Origin: Promerops cafer
Taxonomy: Eukaryota > Chordata > Aves > Passeriformes > Nectariniidae
NCBI GenBank assembly: GCA_013398275.1
Contig: VZSE01006029.1
Span: 1,516,000 to 1,579,999 of the forward strand
Length of the DNA: 64,000 nt
Direction of reading: 5' to 3'
In this document: piece after piece, positions 23,161 through 36,589 of the stretch
Layout of the letters: every line of letters begins with the position of its first letter
Position numbering within the stretch: position 1 is the stretch's first letter
Made by a program: the position numbers and the translations under genes
Notes under the pieces: model-generated
The model's input: the letters and a program-made list of their open reading frames with translations, nothing else
Database searches by the model: none
Told to the model about the DNA's origin: nothing

Positions 23161-24382
23161 TCAGTACCACAATTCTAGATATTAAATTGTTACTATATTT
23201 TTCATGCCCATGACAAACACCTGACAAGCCTTAGTGGAATATGAATTTTGGCAACACAACGGAGTCATCCTGGCTTTAGGTCACTCTGTATTGATTTCAC
23301 ATTTAAGGTTTTGTGTTATCAGCAGTTTCATTTCAATGAGCTAGTAATAGGACCTAAAAATCCTACATATCAGCAGAAAGATTCCTCATTGTTGCAGCTA
23401 TCAGAAAAAAACAAGCACTTAAGAGTTAATACTGCGCAAGAATAAGATCCAAAAAACCCCATTCTCAATAACACAAGGTTTTTTTCCTTTGAAGCCATTT
23501 CTAGCTACAGCAGCACTATGACTTGGCTTTTGACACATTATGACAGTGTTTTTAGCTGGAGTATCATTCATGGTGTTTTATACTCTGGACCTCTAATTGC
23601 AAGGGAAGCCCGTTCCTGAGAAAGATGAATCTGTAGCTTCTTAAATCACAAATTTGCTGTAGTGTGAGCAGAGTTTTCCTGGAAGGGTCCACCTCAGAAG
23701 AAATGCTCTCTTCTGTATCTTCTAATGCACACTTACATGCAGATAAAAAGTATCTTTTTGTAACAGAAACATCTGTTGGACTATTGAGCCGTGGTAGAAG
23801 GGTATAATTTTACCCTGTGTGAGTGATGGGGTAAACTTAAGAGTGTGCTCCAAGTGGAGAATTCAGATGTAAGCCATGCTAAACAGGGCTGAAAGGCTGA
23901 AATTCAGGTGGGTTGTGTGCTATTGGAAGCACCAAAAGCAAAACTGGTCAGGAAATCATGTTTGGGCTTGTCTGTCCTAATCTGAAAATACTTCCTGAGT
24001 GAAGATTTTCGGGAGACTTAGAGAAATCGCCGGTTTCTAAAACAAGACTATTCTAGATGCAGAGCTTTTCAGTGTAAGGCAGGTCTTATGGCCTGGTTTC
24101 AAGGGGAATTTAAATGCAAGAGAAAGATTAGGCACCCCTGATGTCAGGTGGTAGCTTACTGAAGTTTTTTTCAGATCATAATTTTGAGCTGAGGCATTCT
24201 TTACTGGATACAGACTTATACCAGTAGTATTCTACACAAAAGGTTCTGCAGCCAATTCTTAGAATCCTTTAGTACTTACAGCACATAAGATTTTTAAAAG
24301 ACATATATGCATATATATTTATAAGTAATATCCATACAAAGGTTATGTGTTCAGAAAACTTGTATACAGGGACACATTTTAG
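23161..24382. other. No gene seen
   Basis: AT-rich sequence between two CR1 copies; no splice-framed open segment and no other repeat recognised. Confidence 0.5.
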
Positions 24383-24460
24383 TGGTGAACAAGGTGGTTG
24401 AACTGGATAATCTTTGAGATCTTTTCCAACTTTATCAATTCCATGATTCTATGATTCTAT
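24383..24460 (+). mobile_element. CR1 LINE tail fragment
   Basis: Only the last 78 bases or so remain: the GGTTGAACTGGATAATCTTT block, a TCTTTTCCAAC block, and a tail with two ATGATTCT units. It is a severely 5'-truncated insertion, which is common for CR1. Confidence 0.9.
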
Positions 24461-25889
24461 ATGCTGTTAAGCTTCACTGGACTAGTTAGAGAGCTATAAA
24501 AAGTAGTATGTTATATATACAAAGAAGAAGATGTTAAAAATAAGGAAAAAATGTGAAATATTGCTCCTTGAGGTCAGACATAACTCTACACCTCCTAAAT
24601 TTAAGAGTTCCTTCATTAAATGAACATAGTCCAAAGATTTTAAGTCTTATTTCAACATTTTGTGTTTATGGAATAGACTCCTACATCATTTCCAATAACA
24701 ACTTTTTTTGGTTTTATTCCAAAACAGAATACTTATAAACCAAACACACGGAAATTCAGAAAAGAAATTCACAATTGTGCGGTTATGCTGTTACTAAATT
24801 AATACTTTGCTGCAATTAATTTTTAAAGAAAAAAGAGAAACATCAAGCATTTTGGAAAAATATTCAGTTAAATATTTGCTCCTAGAATTCTTATATAGAC
24901 AAATATAAATTATTTTAAAAATGAATAATATTTTGGAAATCTCTATATTTTGGCTTTCCGTGTTCATATATGTAAGAAGTCTTCATTTTCATGGCATGTT
25001 CATTAGGTAATTTCTAACAAAGCTGTTCCATTTTGATGATCCAAATCGGCATCTGAAAATAGCTGGAGTGAGCTTCAGAATACAAGCTATCGAAGGACTA
25101 CTCAAAATTTATCATGTCTCCACCCTAGAGAAAAGATTAAGTGTAGAGAGATCTGGTTTTCAGGGCTGTTTGAGTAGAGGTGACACTCTGTGCAGTGCTT
25201 TATTGGCACTGTCTTGCTAGTGAGTCAGAGCTTTCATTACCAGGAAAAGGAGAGCAGACATGTTTCTTTCATTCTGCCTTTCAAGCTCTCTGTTTGTTGC
25301 TTTGCCTGTTAAAGACTCACTTAGTTTCAAGCTCCAACAGAGATTTCTCATTAGCCAGCGCATCAGAACACCACAATGGTGTAACTTCCATATCATTAAA
25401 TCTTTGATGCATCTGTAAAGACTGCCAACACCACCTGTCATAGCTGTGAAGAACATATTCGTCCATGGGAGATGTGAACAGCACTGTGAATTTCTATCAT
25501 ACAGGTCCTTTTACAGCCATCACTTTTGGCTGCCATCAAAGATAGGTCAAATGGAGTGCTGGATGTGAAACCTCTTGGCCTATTACATTTACTGGAAACT
25601 CAAATCCAGGTTAAACTATAGCCTTGTACATCAAAATACCCAAGTGTGTTTGTGCTCACTTCACATCCAAGGGAAATGTCTTCTCATTTAAATTTCTGAA
25701 CTAGAAGTTGGGTAGACTGGGATTTATTCCAGGACTTTTTTGTCCTGATGTAGATCTTCAACAGCAAGTTACTCACTTCTTTTCTATGTCTTTTGCACCT
25801 TTGTTTTTGAAGTGCATAAATTAGATTAACTAGTTAATCAATATGTTTTGCATATTTGCCACATCTAAATTAGGAGCAAACTCGTCTAC
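24461..25889. other. No gene seen
   Basis: Very AT-rich to 25000, then mixed. Open frames on + (25180-25407) and - (25217-25456) overlap and lack splice framing. Confidence 0.5.
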
Positions 25890-26001
25890 CTTTTTTCCTT
25901 GCTGCTGAGTTTCCAAACTCATAGAAAAACAGCATTTTGTTTCTAATATTAAGTTGTATGTGTTATTTCGATATTGATTTTGAGATAGCCTCAGAGGCAG
26001 C
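25890..26001 (-). CDS. Candidate internal coding exon, unknown product
   Basis: The acceptor tract ACTTGTACTTCTATTAG precedes base 26001. The donor AAAAAG then GTAGAC lies at 25890. The 112 nt give one completing base and 37 open codons (phase 2 in, phase 0 out). The translation is polar, with ETQQQGKK at its end. No family is recognised. No phase-matched neighbour was found within 10 kb on the same strand, so chance is likely. Confidence 0.15.
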
Positions 26002-29000
26002 CTAATAGAAGTACAAGTTATTAATATCTTTTGCACTAGACTATCAGACTATTTTCAGAATATGAAAGATTAAAGAACATAGGAGAAACTGTATAATAAC
26101 TAAAAATTTACAGGATGCTCACCTTCATCTGGTTCTTACCTGGAAAAATCATGTTGTTTGAAAAATGATATTAGTTGCAGACCAAACAGTGGAACTAGAG
26201 CTAATGAAATGTATTCCTGAAATAAAGGGAGAAATTCACTACTTTCAGCATTTGAAAGAAGACTGTTGGCCTTATTCTCACACATACTGTAGAAAACCAT
26301 AAACCAAACAAAGGTATAATAGCCTTTGAGAAAAGCAAGATGGCTCAAGACAGGAGTTACTGTGAAGAAAAAATATCTGTCTCAGTCTGAGCTGATGTCC
26401 TGCTAGAGGCCACCTTGGGTGCAATCCCAGGGACTCTACTGGACACAGAAGCAGCTTCCATGTTATGGGCACAAGATTTTAATAAATTAGGGCCATGTAC
26501 CTACATGCACTTACATGTATTGTATTCATAGTGTGGAGTTGAATTTTGAAGACACCTGAACACCCCTATCATTATTTCAGTACCCTACTTGCACTTTACT
26601 CAGCGACTTATGCACCCAAATTTTTTCTGACTTTGCACCCACAAAATGAACAACTGACATTTGGAAACAAAAATGTTCCTTCATATAGAAGGGTTTCTAC
26701 ATACAGAAGGGCATTTCCCACATCCTTCCCCAGGGTTGCATCTGCCTACAGTGGCACAGAATTGATTCTTGTTCACAGAGAACGATTGTGAACCATTTGT
26801 ACTTTTTCCATATGCCCCAAATATCACATCTTCAAGGATGAATCTGCTGTAGATTTAGGATATTGTTGAGCAGTTTATTAGAGTTCTTAGACTAACACTA
26901 CTCTGTGTCAGCTCATACCTGGAGGAGTGTCATGGAAACTGAGACAAGGAGATAGAGGAGTACCGTATTAAGGGTGCAGTTCTGCTTCTCTTTCCTAATC
27001 TGCCTCAGGGTTCATTTGGATATGCTTGTATGACACTGCCAGGGGAACATTATCTCCATGATAAATCCATCAAGGTACTTAGACACCTCACTACCAGCCA
27101 GTCTAAACTTAGATTTTTGGAAGTCCATAGGTACCAATATTTCTGGCTATAAAATCCACTATAATTCTATCACTCAGAGCTATGCTCATCATGCTGATGA
27201 TAGGAAAGGCATTTGAAGAACATTTGAAGAACATTTGAAGAACACACAGAAGGAGGAAATGTCCAATATACATCCCTCAAATCCCTCCTTTCACTGTTTT
27301 GCTGCTGGGAATTGAACAAAGCTTCTCAGAAGCTGAACTCTTAACTAGATTTTTCCAACACGTCTCTTCCTTTCCTGTCCCTAATGAAGCAGCATGACTT
27401 CGTATATAATAAATACTAACCGTCAAAGCATTACAATTAGAATTAATAACACAGATAATTAAAATGTCAGAAATTATCAATGTTATAATGTTGAAAGCTC
27501 AGTTGCCTGTTGGAAATCAAGCACATGTGAAAAAGTGAAAATTACAATAAACGATTTTTTTTCTAATTTGGTGTGGGAAAAGTAGAAGTAGAAGCTTTCT
27601 TAAAAAAAAAAAAAATATTGGTAGGGTAGGAGACTGGGAATAGGCTTTGTAAAATATTATCACAATGTCAAGCTCCATTCAAACAGAAGAGAGCTCAGTT
27701 CCTGGGAAACAGAACTGACCACCCTTACAAGAGTTTGATCCTTGAGATCAGTGATAAGTTTGCTCAGCTCACACTCTACTTTTCTGTTTGAACTAAGTAA
27801 CATCAATGTACCCAAGTGTCTTCTCTCTTTTATCATGTAAGTATTGCTATAGGCTGCATTATGGACCTCAGAGTTGGATCTCTTATTTATGAAGCCTGTG
27901 ACAGTTCTTCCACTGACTTAAAAATATTTTTGATTGGCTTTCTAGGAAACAGCCTGATAGGCAAAGTAGATATAGTTTTAAATGAATCTACAGAAAAATC
28001 CCTCTTATGGCATACATTATCAATGGAACATGGACAATCTTCCTGCCTATCCTGTCCTGCTCTTCACAGATCCCTGTGGTTAAAACCTATTAGTTTTTCC
28101 TTTCCCAATACTATTCAGCAGGAGAATGCTTTCACTTACCCATTTTGTGTGCCACTCCAGCTGCTATGACTGATGCTCTGACTAACTACAGGCCCCAGAT
28201 AATTATTTTAAAAATTTTTGGATGATTTATCAATGAAGAGGATCCTTGATAAATCTTAACATTTGTTATAAATTTTCCCTTGTAAGTTTCTATTCCTTTT
28301 CCAATAGTAAATAAATTATGACAGTGGGTTGTTTGGGCATTTTAACAATGGCCAGGATTTCTTGGCCTAGATGGGCAGAATTATCCTCCTGCATCATGGT
28401 CTATGACCTGCAGCATCCCATTCCTTGCAGGTAACAGCAAGTCACATGAGAGCACACAGCCCCAAGGGAAATCTCCTCATATGCTTCTTTGGAATTGTAG
28501 CTGAAACTGTATGAGGCTTGTACAGAACTAAGTGGATTTATTGTGATATTCTCTACAGGGTGCAGGTGGGACTGGAAGAAAGAGCTCATCTCTGAAAGGT
28601 TACACAGGGTTACAGAGGTTGTGTGGGTGGGCTCAGCTGTTCTCAGGCTGAGGAAAATTTTCATCTCTTTCCCACCTCTCCCCTTTGGCAATTGATAAAG
28701 AGCATAAAATTTGAGTGTCGCATCAGATTTTAATAGGGTTTTTTTTTCCACTTATCTCCTAGTTTGTAGTATAAAATGTCATTGGCATTGTGGAGTTGGT
28801 CCATTTCATTTTTCCATTTATCTTGAACGTCTCCACCTCTCACAAGGTGCACTGGAGAAAACTTCTCTGCAAATGACATCTAAGCATCAGGTTTCCTGAG
28901 AAGTTTGCCTGTAAATATAAGAAGTTCTTTTATTTTGGTCTGAATAATGGGGTGACTCCCCAAAAAGAAAAAGAATGAACTCTCCAACTCCTACTGGATC

Positions 29001-29339
29001 TTCCTGAAAATGTTAGTTTCTGTACCAGACTGAAAGAAAAGGCTTTCCTCCTAAAAATATTAATATTCCTAAAGATGTTGCTACCTATATGGACTGGATA
29101 TCTGGACATCTAAGTGTTACTTTTTCCCTCCCAAAAGGTCATACCACATGGATTGCCCTTTTGTACTTCCTCAAGAAATTAGGATTGATCTGTTGGCTTT
29201 AGAGAAACTTTGGGAGGTACTGGATGAGTGGTAAATACATAGTCAAGAATCCACGGGAACATTTGCGAATCATTTCTTATCCATCCTATAATAACTTTAA
29301 AAACAACTGAAAACCTAAAGTTGGAACTATTTCTGTGTC
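26002..29339. other. Gene-free; short 11-bp tandem repeat at 27210-27242
   Basis: Three perfect copies of CATTTGAAGAA occupy 27210-27242. A minus-strand ATG-initiated frame of 116 codons (28401-28751) has no partner exon or poly(A) context and is not called. A long A run is at 27601-27613. Confidence 0.5.
27210..27242. repeat. CATTTGAAGAA x3 tandem repeat
   Basis: Three exact 11-bp copies in a head-to-tail array. Confidence 0.95.
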
Positions 29340-29790
29340 TCAGGAAGAAGGCAGAAGGGGATATGTGCTGTGTGGCCCCACCAGGACAGTTTTCTTTAGC
29401 TAAATTTCCCCAAGGATCCTAGGAGAACCTCCTGAAGAGAAACCCTAAGGTCACTTCCATCTGAACTGTGGGAAAACTCTCTCCTCGTCTTAAAGTTGGC
29501 AACTGGTTTAGTTGTGAGCGGGTGGGAGAGTTTCTTCAGTTAACACCTGCAAAGCCTAACTAGACAGGTTTACAGGTACCCTCCATTCTGTGTCCTGTGT
29601 ATCTCAGGGGCCCACCCCCAGTGACTCTGAGAAGGGTGTAAATCCCACCTGCTGGAGCAGACCTATCATCCTCCATATTTCCCCCTCCATTATCACCAGG
29701 TGCTAAGGCTTTGCCCAAACTTCAATTTTAATAAAAAGTGGTCTCTAAAAGGGGATATAAAGGGCCAACACAGATCACAAGTGAATTTAT
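29340..29790 (+). other. Moderately GC-richer non-coding patch with TATA-like site
   Basis: Composition is less AT-rich than either side. A GGATATAAAGGG element lies at 29753-29764, after an AATAAAA run. An AAGGTCA nuclear-receptor-like half-site is near 29447. No CpG enrichment and no LTR boundaries could be fixed. It may be an unrecognised retroelement LTR, an enhancer, or nothing. Confidence 0.15.
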
Positions 29791-32700
29791 TTAACATCAA
29801 TGCATATTTTTCTTTTTCTGTTTTCAACTCTCTGAAGAACCTCATGCTTCCCTTTTCATAGAAGAATCTAGTAAGCTTACTGTTTTATTTATTTTTTTCA
29901 AAAAATGGTCTACATTTCCTTGTTAGTTCCTTGAAGTATTCCCTATTTTTGCTGAGCACTCTTTTTCCCCAATAGAAGTGAAACAGAAGCTGGGGCAGAA
30001 GATCATTTGGATATTCTGGAGGATTTCCCATGTCTCCCACACAGTGGATCGGTACATTTTGAGATGGTTCATGGTGACAGTGGACCCTCAGACATGGGAA
30101 TGTTCTCCACAGCCAAGACCCAAGAGGGAGGGAAGCTCTGTGCAGGGATCATACACTGCACCAGGCTGGCAGCCAGCAGCTCCAGGGCTGCTGCTGCTGA
30201 GGGGTCTTCCCAGGGCCAAAGGGAGAGCTGACTGATGCAAAGGATGAGACATTCCTGCCTACAGGCTACAGAGCAGCCAGGTTGAACGGGGACAAATCTT
30301 GTGTGGTACTAAGTGACGGGGTTAAGGACAGGAACATCATGGGCCATATGGCAGTCATTTTTGATTGATAATAGGTGTTTATACATTTCATGCTGCCTCT
30401 CTGGAGACATGCCTATAAAGATGAGATGACAGATCCCAAAGGAATAGAAATTTGGATTTCTGCCTCATCATTCAGCCTGCCTCTTTATTAAGAATGTGAT
30501 CTTATTCAGCACAAATACACAAAATGCCAGAGATAAAATGAGTAATTGGTTAAGTCCATAAAGTTACAGTAATAGCTCTGAGCATGGATATAGATACAGA
30601 CTAACTCTATGTATTTGAAAATGTTTTCTTCCTTGAGCATACAGATGGTGGGATATTTAATCCTATATTTTGTTTTGGTTATATTTAGAATGCCTTCCCT
30701 CATCCTTTTTTGTATGTTTATCTTTTTTTTTGAACTAGTATTACTGAAGCAGGTAATACATAATTTATGTAAAGAATGATCTTCATTTAACTCTTAGAAA
30801 AGCAAGAAAGTTACATACAATCACCAGTTTTTCTTTTTGTTAGGCCTTGCAGCCAGCAGCTGTGCATTAACCAGGCTTCTGTAGGTGTGTTGCTTCCAAA
30901 GTAAAGGAAATGACTAAAAAGGCAACCCCACCAACCTTTGTCTCTGGGTTATCTTCTGTAGCCTTTTCTCTCCCATCATTTAGTGTTTCAGTATGATTGT
31001 CTGAAACTGGATGGATCTGAGCTGCCAAAACCACCAGCAAGGTTACATGAAGAAAGAGTAGTTGTACTGTCTTCCTCAGCCTACACACTGACTCGTTAAT
31101 ATGTTTTTTGAAGTCCTGGGAGCTCTGTCAAGAAGTCTGTGAAGGAATCTTCAAAAATGAAGCTACTAGAGATAACCACTGAGAGAATGTGCAAAGCAAG
31201 TACGTATTTGGCAGACTGGCAGAAAGTATAGAACAGTTTCTTACTAATTGCTCAGATAACACAAAGTTATTCAGGAAATGATACTGGACTAGAATACTAT
31301 CAAACAGCATGCTTTTCAACTGGAAAATAATTTCTGGGGGAAAGAAAGTAATTTTGGCAGCCATAGCAGTTTCATAAACAGATTATGTTCTAGTTATGTC
31401 CTGTGCTAAAGCAAGGTGGAAGAAGCAAAGACCAAGGTTTGAAACATATGAAGAGATAAAATTTCTGTATAGTTCTGAAAATGTTTTATTGCTTTTGATG
31501 GAACAAAGAGGCTTCAAAAATATTTACAGGATGAACACTAAATAATCAAATAACATTCATATTTTAATTACAGAAGACCTGACCTTTTTAGTTCCATGAT
31601 ATAAAATTACCATTACAAGTATTTTAAGCAAAGTTAAATATTAGACAAAAGAAGGAACAAGAGACAAAGTATTTGTAACATAACATAGTGATTAAGCTTT
31701 CCATTAATTCCTTATTCCTATTTCCTTCAAAAGCAGAAAATATTTGAAGGAAAAATCCTTTGACGGACAGAATTTCAGATGGTTTATAGAAAATAGAAAT
31801 GCATTCAGGCTTTGTCTACTTTATTGATGTTAGAATCCTGGAGGCAAGTGTGCGAATAACAAATGCAAAAGGTGTAGAAAAGAATAACCAAAACTGTAAA
31901 GAGAATATTAGCTTCTGGTTCTCAGTTTAACTTTTCAGTCTTACCTCCTGAAAATATAATCAGAATAGCATAGGTTTTTGCCAACTTCTCTTGCATACCT
32001 AGCAAAATCCATACCATTGTGAGGTTATTTAAAGACCTCATTGTTACTGTGTCATTTTATTAATAGATTTATGCATTCTGCTGACGTATTAGATCTCTAA
32101 GCCAGACTTATGCTAAACACCAGTCAAAAATGCCACAAAACTGAGAACCAGTTCTGTGTTGTGGAGTTTCTTCAGGACTAAAATCACCAAGAGAGGTGTT
32201 GCTGCTCCCTGGATTGCTCTCTGTAGCTCAGGATGGACAGAATTACTGTGTAAAACAGTATGATGGAGGAATGAAGATATCATGGTGCAGTTTAACATCT
32301 ATGGGAAGGATGCTAGAATTCACTTCTTGCTTCACCCCTTCCCTAGGCATTATTGACAAAATGAAATGCAATGAATAGACTACTTTGTCTTTATTTTCCC
32401 ATTCATTATGATTGATTTCTGATATAATAATTTTGGTCCATATATTTTGAATATTATTCCCTTTTGTTTATCATATATCTTTTGAGAACTACATCAGAAA
32501 CATTTATGTTTGATTTGCTTAACTCCAGGTTTCCATTTTTAACCTCTCATTTTTTATGTCCTACAGTGTTTTGTGCTTTTGTTGCTTTAGACAGCAAAAG
32601 TTTGTGTTAGGCACCTATCCTTTTGGATCAGCATGATTTTCTCTGACGTTGTTGATTGTACGTGTCCATACAACTTGTTTTAAACAAGATGGGATGCATG

Positions 32701-33900
32701 TAATCTACATAATCAACCCAGTGTACTAATTAGAGAAGCTGCTACATTTTATATCCTAGAAAAATGATGCCAGGCTAACACGAGGATATTGAAAGCATCT
32801 GCTTCTCTAATTAGCAGACACGGGCCTTATCTGCCATTTATTCGAAGTGTTACTGTGTCAAAGGATTTTGCTATACCAAAGATTAGTGACATTTTGATCC
32901 AAGAAGGTGAAAAATAAGATGCCTCAACTAGTATTGCACAGAAAACTGTCTTTTGCAAAGTAAACAAGACACCATAGTTAATTCTTCCTCAAAGAATAAT
33001 GTACAGGCCATATAAAGCTGCACAACATAGTCATAAAGAAATAAGCCATATATGGATGGCTTTGGTGAAACTATTTAGAAGAAATAGTTAAAAAATAGCC
33101 TATTTAGAATTCTGTGATGATGAGTAGATGACATAAGAAATGGTGAGTTTACCATTTCTCTTTTTTCAAGCATCTATATACAGCACATTTTGGAAAAATT
33201 ACCATTATTAATTTCTTTGTCCGGAAATTTTGGCCATTAATCTTGCTAATCCTTTATTTCTGTGTAAAGAAATTCATGTTCACTGCTTCCTCCACCAGAA
33301 AACACAAAAAATAATCATAATTACGCCACTGCAACTTTATTACTAATTTTTTCAATTAGACTTTTAAAAACATTGACTACAACACAATTTATCTAGGTAT
33401 GAAATTTTTTTGCAGTTATTTTGTGCTTCCTAACTAAGCTTTTCAGTGTTCTCCAGAACTTGTGGACAACACAGGATTCCAGGATAAGTTTCACCAAAGT
33501 CATATGTAAGGAAAGCATCAGCACAGTTTTAAGCATGAATCCCCAGATTATGCCCTGAGAAACATATAATTTGTTCTTTATTTAATATTTCATATGAAAT
33601 TGAGATGGTGGATAATATTCAGCTGAAAAACACAGACCTTGCATAGTGCTGGTTTTGTTTTTATATTATGCTATGCCATTGCTATTTACCAAGTCATGCA
33701 ATTTACTGTGCCTCTTTGACTTCATTGGTATTTAGTATTCTGGTCAATCTATGAATTGAGAAGAAATTAATTGTTTACTTCTGGATAATTTATGGAAATA
33801 TGAGTAGAACTGTGTTGGTCTAGAGGCAAAGGGGATATATATTGTTCATAGAGATCCTCAGACTGTAGTCAGCCCTACAGAAAATAATGCATCAAGATGT
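29791..33900. other. Gene-free AT-rich DNA
   Basis: No supported exon. Frames at 29978-30235 (+) overlap each other in two phases with no splice framing. A minus-strand frame at 30867-31088 has a hydrophobic stretch that resembles a signal peptide, but its first codon is GTG and an in-frame stop lies 39 bases upstream. Confidence 0.5.
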
Positions 33901-34565
33901 CATTGAATAGTTTGTGTTGGAAGAAAACTTAAAGACTATCTGATACCAGTCCCCCTAACTTGGGCAGGGATGTCACTCACTAGATAAGGTTGCCCAGGGC
34001 CCCATCCAACCTGGCCTTGAATTCTTCCAGGGCAGTGTCTCTGACTAAAGTATTTTTTTTTTTAACATCTATTCTAAACCTTCCCTCTTCCAGTTTAAAA
34101 CCATTGCCCCTTGTCTTTTCGCTATTGGCCTGTTTAAAAAGTACCTCTCCTTCCTTTTTATAAGCCCTCTTAAGCTACTGGAAGGCCCAGTGAGGTCTCC
34201 CCAGAGCCATCTTTTCTCCATGCTGAACAATCCCAGCTCTCTCAGCCTGTTTTTCTAGGAGATGTGCTCCAGCACTCTGATCATATCTGTGGCCTTCCTC
34301 TGGACCTCCTCCAACAGATCCATGTCTTTCCTGTGCTGAGAACCCCAGAGCTGGATGCAGCTCTCCACGTGGGATCTCACCAGGACAGTGTAGAGGGGCA
34401 GAATCCCACCCTTGGCTTCCTGGCCATACTTCTTTTGATGCAGCCCAAGATACAATTGGCTTTCTGGGCTGTGAGCACACTGTGTTGGCTCATGTCCAGG
34501 ATTTCATCCACAGGAATCCCCAAAACCTTCCCTGCAGGGTGGCTCTCAATGCATCTCACTCATGA
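33901..34565 (-). mobile_element. CR1 LINE, longest copy in the window
   Basis: In reverse orientation the 3' end lies at the left. CATTGAATAGTTTGTGTTGG at 33901 is the reverse of the CR1 tail region. It continues through GGTTGCCCAGGGCCCCATCC near 33988, CAGTTTAAAACCATTGCCCC near 34092, and CTGAACAATCCCAGCTCTCT near 34222. ATCTGTGGCCTTCCTCTGGA is near 34284, and 'CTGCAGGGTGGCTCTCAATG' near 34532. A T-run at 34052-34061 interrupts it. Open frames in this interval (up to 122 codons) are element shadows, not host genes. Confidence 0.95.
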
Positions 34566-36589
34566 ATGTGATTGCCCCCAAACTGCCTCTTTATGGTCAT
34601 TTTTAAACAGTAAGAAAAAAAGAGTGTTGTAGTCATCTGAGTGTCTCTCTTAATGAACATCCTTCCCTTAACAAATTAAAATAGTTTTTTTACTATATTA
34701 GCGCAGATAAAACGCTTGATGTGGGGTAGACCTAGAGACTGTTACTGGGATACCACTCTTTTCACCTTGAAGTCACTAGCTTTAACTCATTTTTCCAGTG
34801 GATAAAAGGAATTTTCCTGTGGGTGAGTTTGCGTTTCACTTCCAGGCCAGCAAAAATGTCATTTTCTGCACTCAGCAAATATTTATGTTTGTCTTTCAGC
34901 AGACTGAATGGGGACAGGATCTGAGCCTGCCTGGGAGACCCCAACCTCCCTGGTGGGACAAGGCAGTGGCAGTGTGTGTTTGTGAGGGAGTGAGTAGGCG
35001 CCAACAAATCTCCAGCACTCCATCTGCAGCAATACCTGTTGCAATTTGCCCTTTTAAGGTAGAGAACGATACAGAGATATTTTTGATTTTTCTTCAACCT
35101 CTCCTCTGTCTCCTCCCTGAGTCTTATCTGGACTTAGAAGGAAGGAGAGGAGGTGAATGCTTCCTGTCTGCCAGAACAGTCTCACACTACTTCCCTTCTA
35201 CCACGCTGCACATTTTTTTTTTTTAATGACTGTGATACAAAGACATGAGACAGACGTTTTTTCTCTGCAAGCTTTCTGTTTAATTAAAGGCCTGTAGTGC
35301 CCGAGCTAACTCTGGGTTTTAAGGAGGGCTCTGTTTAAAATCAGGGTAATAGGTTATTACAATTCTAGAGAAGAGCATTTGCAGAGAAATATTTTACTCT
35401 GGTTAAAATTTTTATGGAATACCACAAAATACAAAATAGATCCCTTAATCTCAGTGGATATCTTGCAAACTTATTACTAAAATATATATAAATGTGTAAG
35501 TAGTATTCATTTTCTGAATGTTGGCATGTTGTAAAATTCTGTTTTTTTTTCATTTCATGCTGTTGTAAATAAACTGAATCTGTACAGTAGGTTTTTGTCA
35601 GACTCCCAGAAAGACAATTTTATTTTATAGCACATCCTAGACTGACAGCCAGAAACTGTTCTGCACCACCTCAGTACAAACAAAATTAGCTTCTCACAAT
35701 ATTTTTGCAGATGTTAAAGGTCATTAATAGAATGAAACCAGATGACTAAAGCAATACATTTGGAATGATTGGGTTTTATTTTTCTCCCCAGCTTAAAGAC
35801 ACAGAGTCCTCTTTTCTTGACTACTTGGCTGAATGTCAAATGTTCTCTTTTTTTTTTTTTTTTGCCCTATTTAATGGTTTCCAAGATCATAAAAGTGAAA
35901 GTAGTGGGGATATGTATTTCTTGGCTTATGCAGCCTCAGTTGCGTGAAAGATCTGGGTTTTTTTACAGAGACAAATATAATATTAACTGTTCAAACTACA
36001 CACTCCTGGAACAATTGCCCAATCTCTACATTTTGATCAAGGTCACACTTTTGTAATGATCAAAGGAAAGATGGATAGCAGATGCAAGAAAAACCATCTT
36101 CAAAATGCAACTATATTGAGGAATAAAAGGAAAATTCCCCTTATAAATGAAAATAGTTCTACAGATTTTGAAGTATATTGTTTAAATTTGAGACAATATT
36201 GATAACAACTGAAAATTAGCTTTATTCATTTCTGTGGAATGGCTATGCCATTGTGTGATTACTTTTTTGTGGCTTATCTAGATGATAATGGAGAGTCTTA
36301 TTTATCTTCTAATTTTAAAATTTTGCTGCTCCATATTCAATACTGCAGCCATCAGTTTAAACTATTCTAAGCTATTTAGGTCCTTCTGGAATGAAATATA
36401 AATAATAATTAATTGCTTGTCAAGCTATGCCAGTAACTTTAATGCTTTTAAAATCATACAGTATGTTGATTATCTTGATTCTTTCCAAAAATTTTCAATA
36501 CAAATAAAAGGTTGCAAATCAGGCCCACCATGAAAGCTAAGATAGATGATAATTCATGTATCCCTACTTTGGAACACTTTTAAAAGAGG
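34566..36589. other. No gene seen
   Basis: A plus-strand frame at 34798-35226 (142 codons) overlaps an equally open minus-strand frame at 34762-35097; neither shows splice framing. T-rich runs occur at 35213-35224 and 35846-35862. No repeat family is recognised. Confidence 0.45.

Noticed and set aside
28401..28751. 116-codon ATG-initiated minus-strand frame
   Set aside because: No promoter-like context, no poly(A) signal at a proper distance and no recognised domain; kept only as a chance frame.
30867..31088. Minus-strand frame resembling a signal-peptide exon
   Set aside because: The first codon is GTG, not ATG. An in-frame TGA lies 39 bases upstream, and the only possible donor (AAG, GTTGGT) is weak.
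34175..34632. Overlapping open frames of 60-122 codons
   Set aside because: All lie inside or run off the end of the reverse-oriented CR1 copy.
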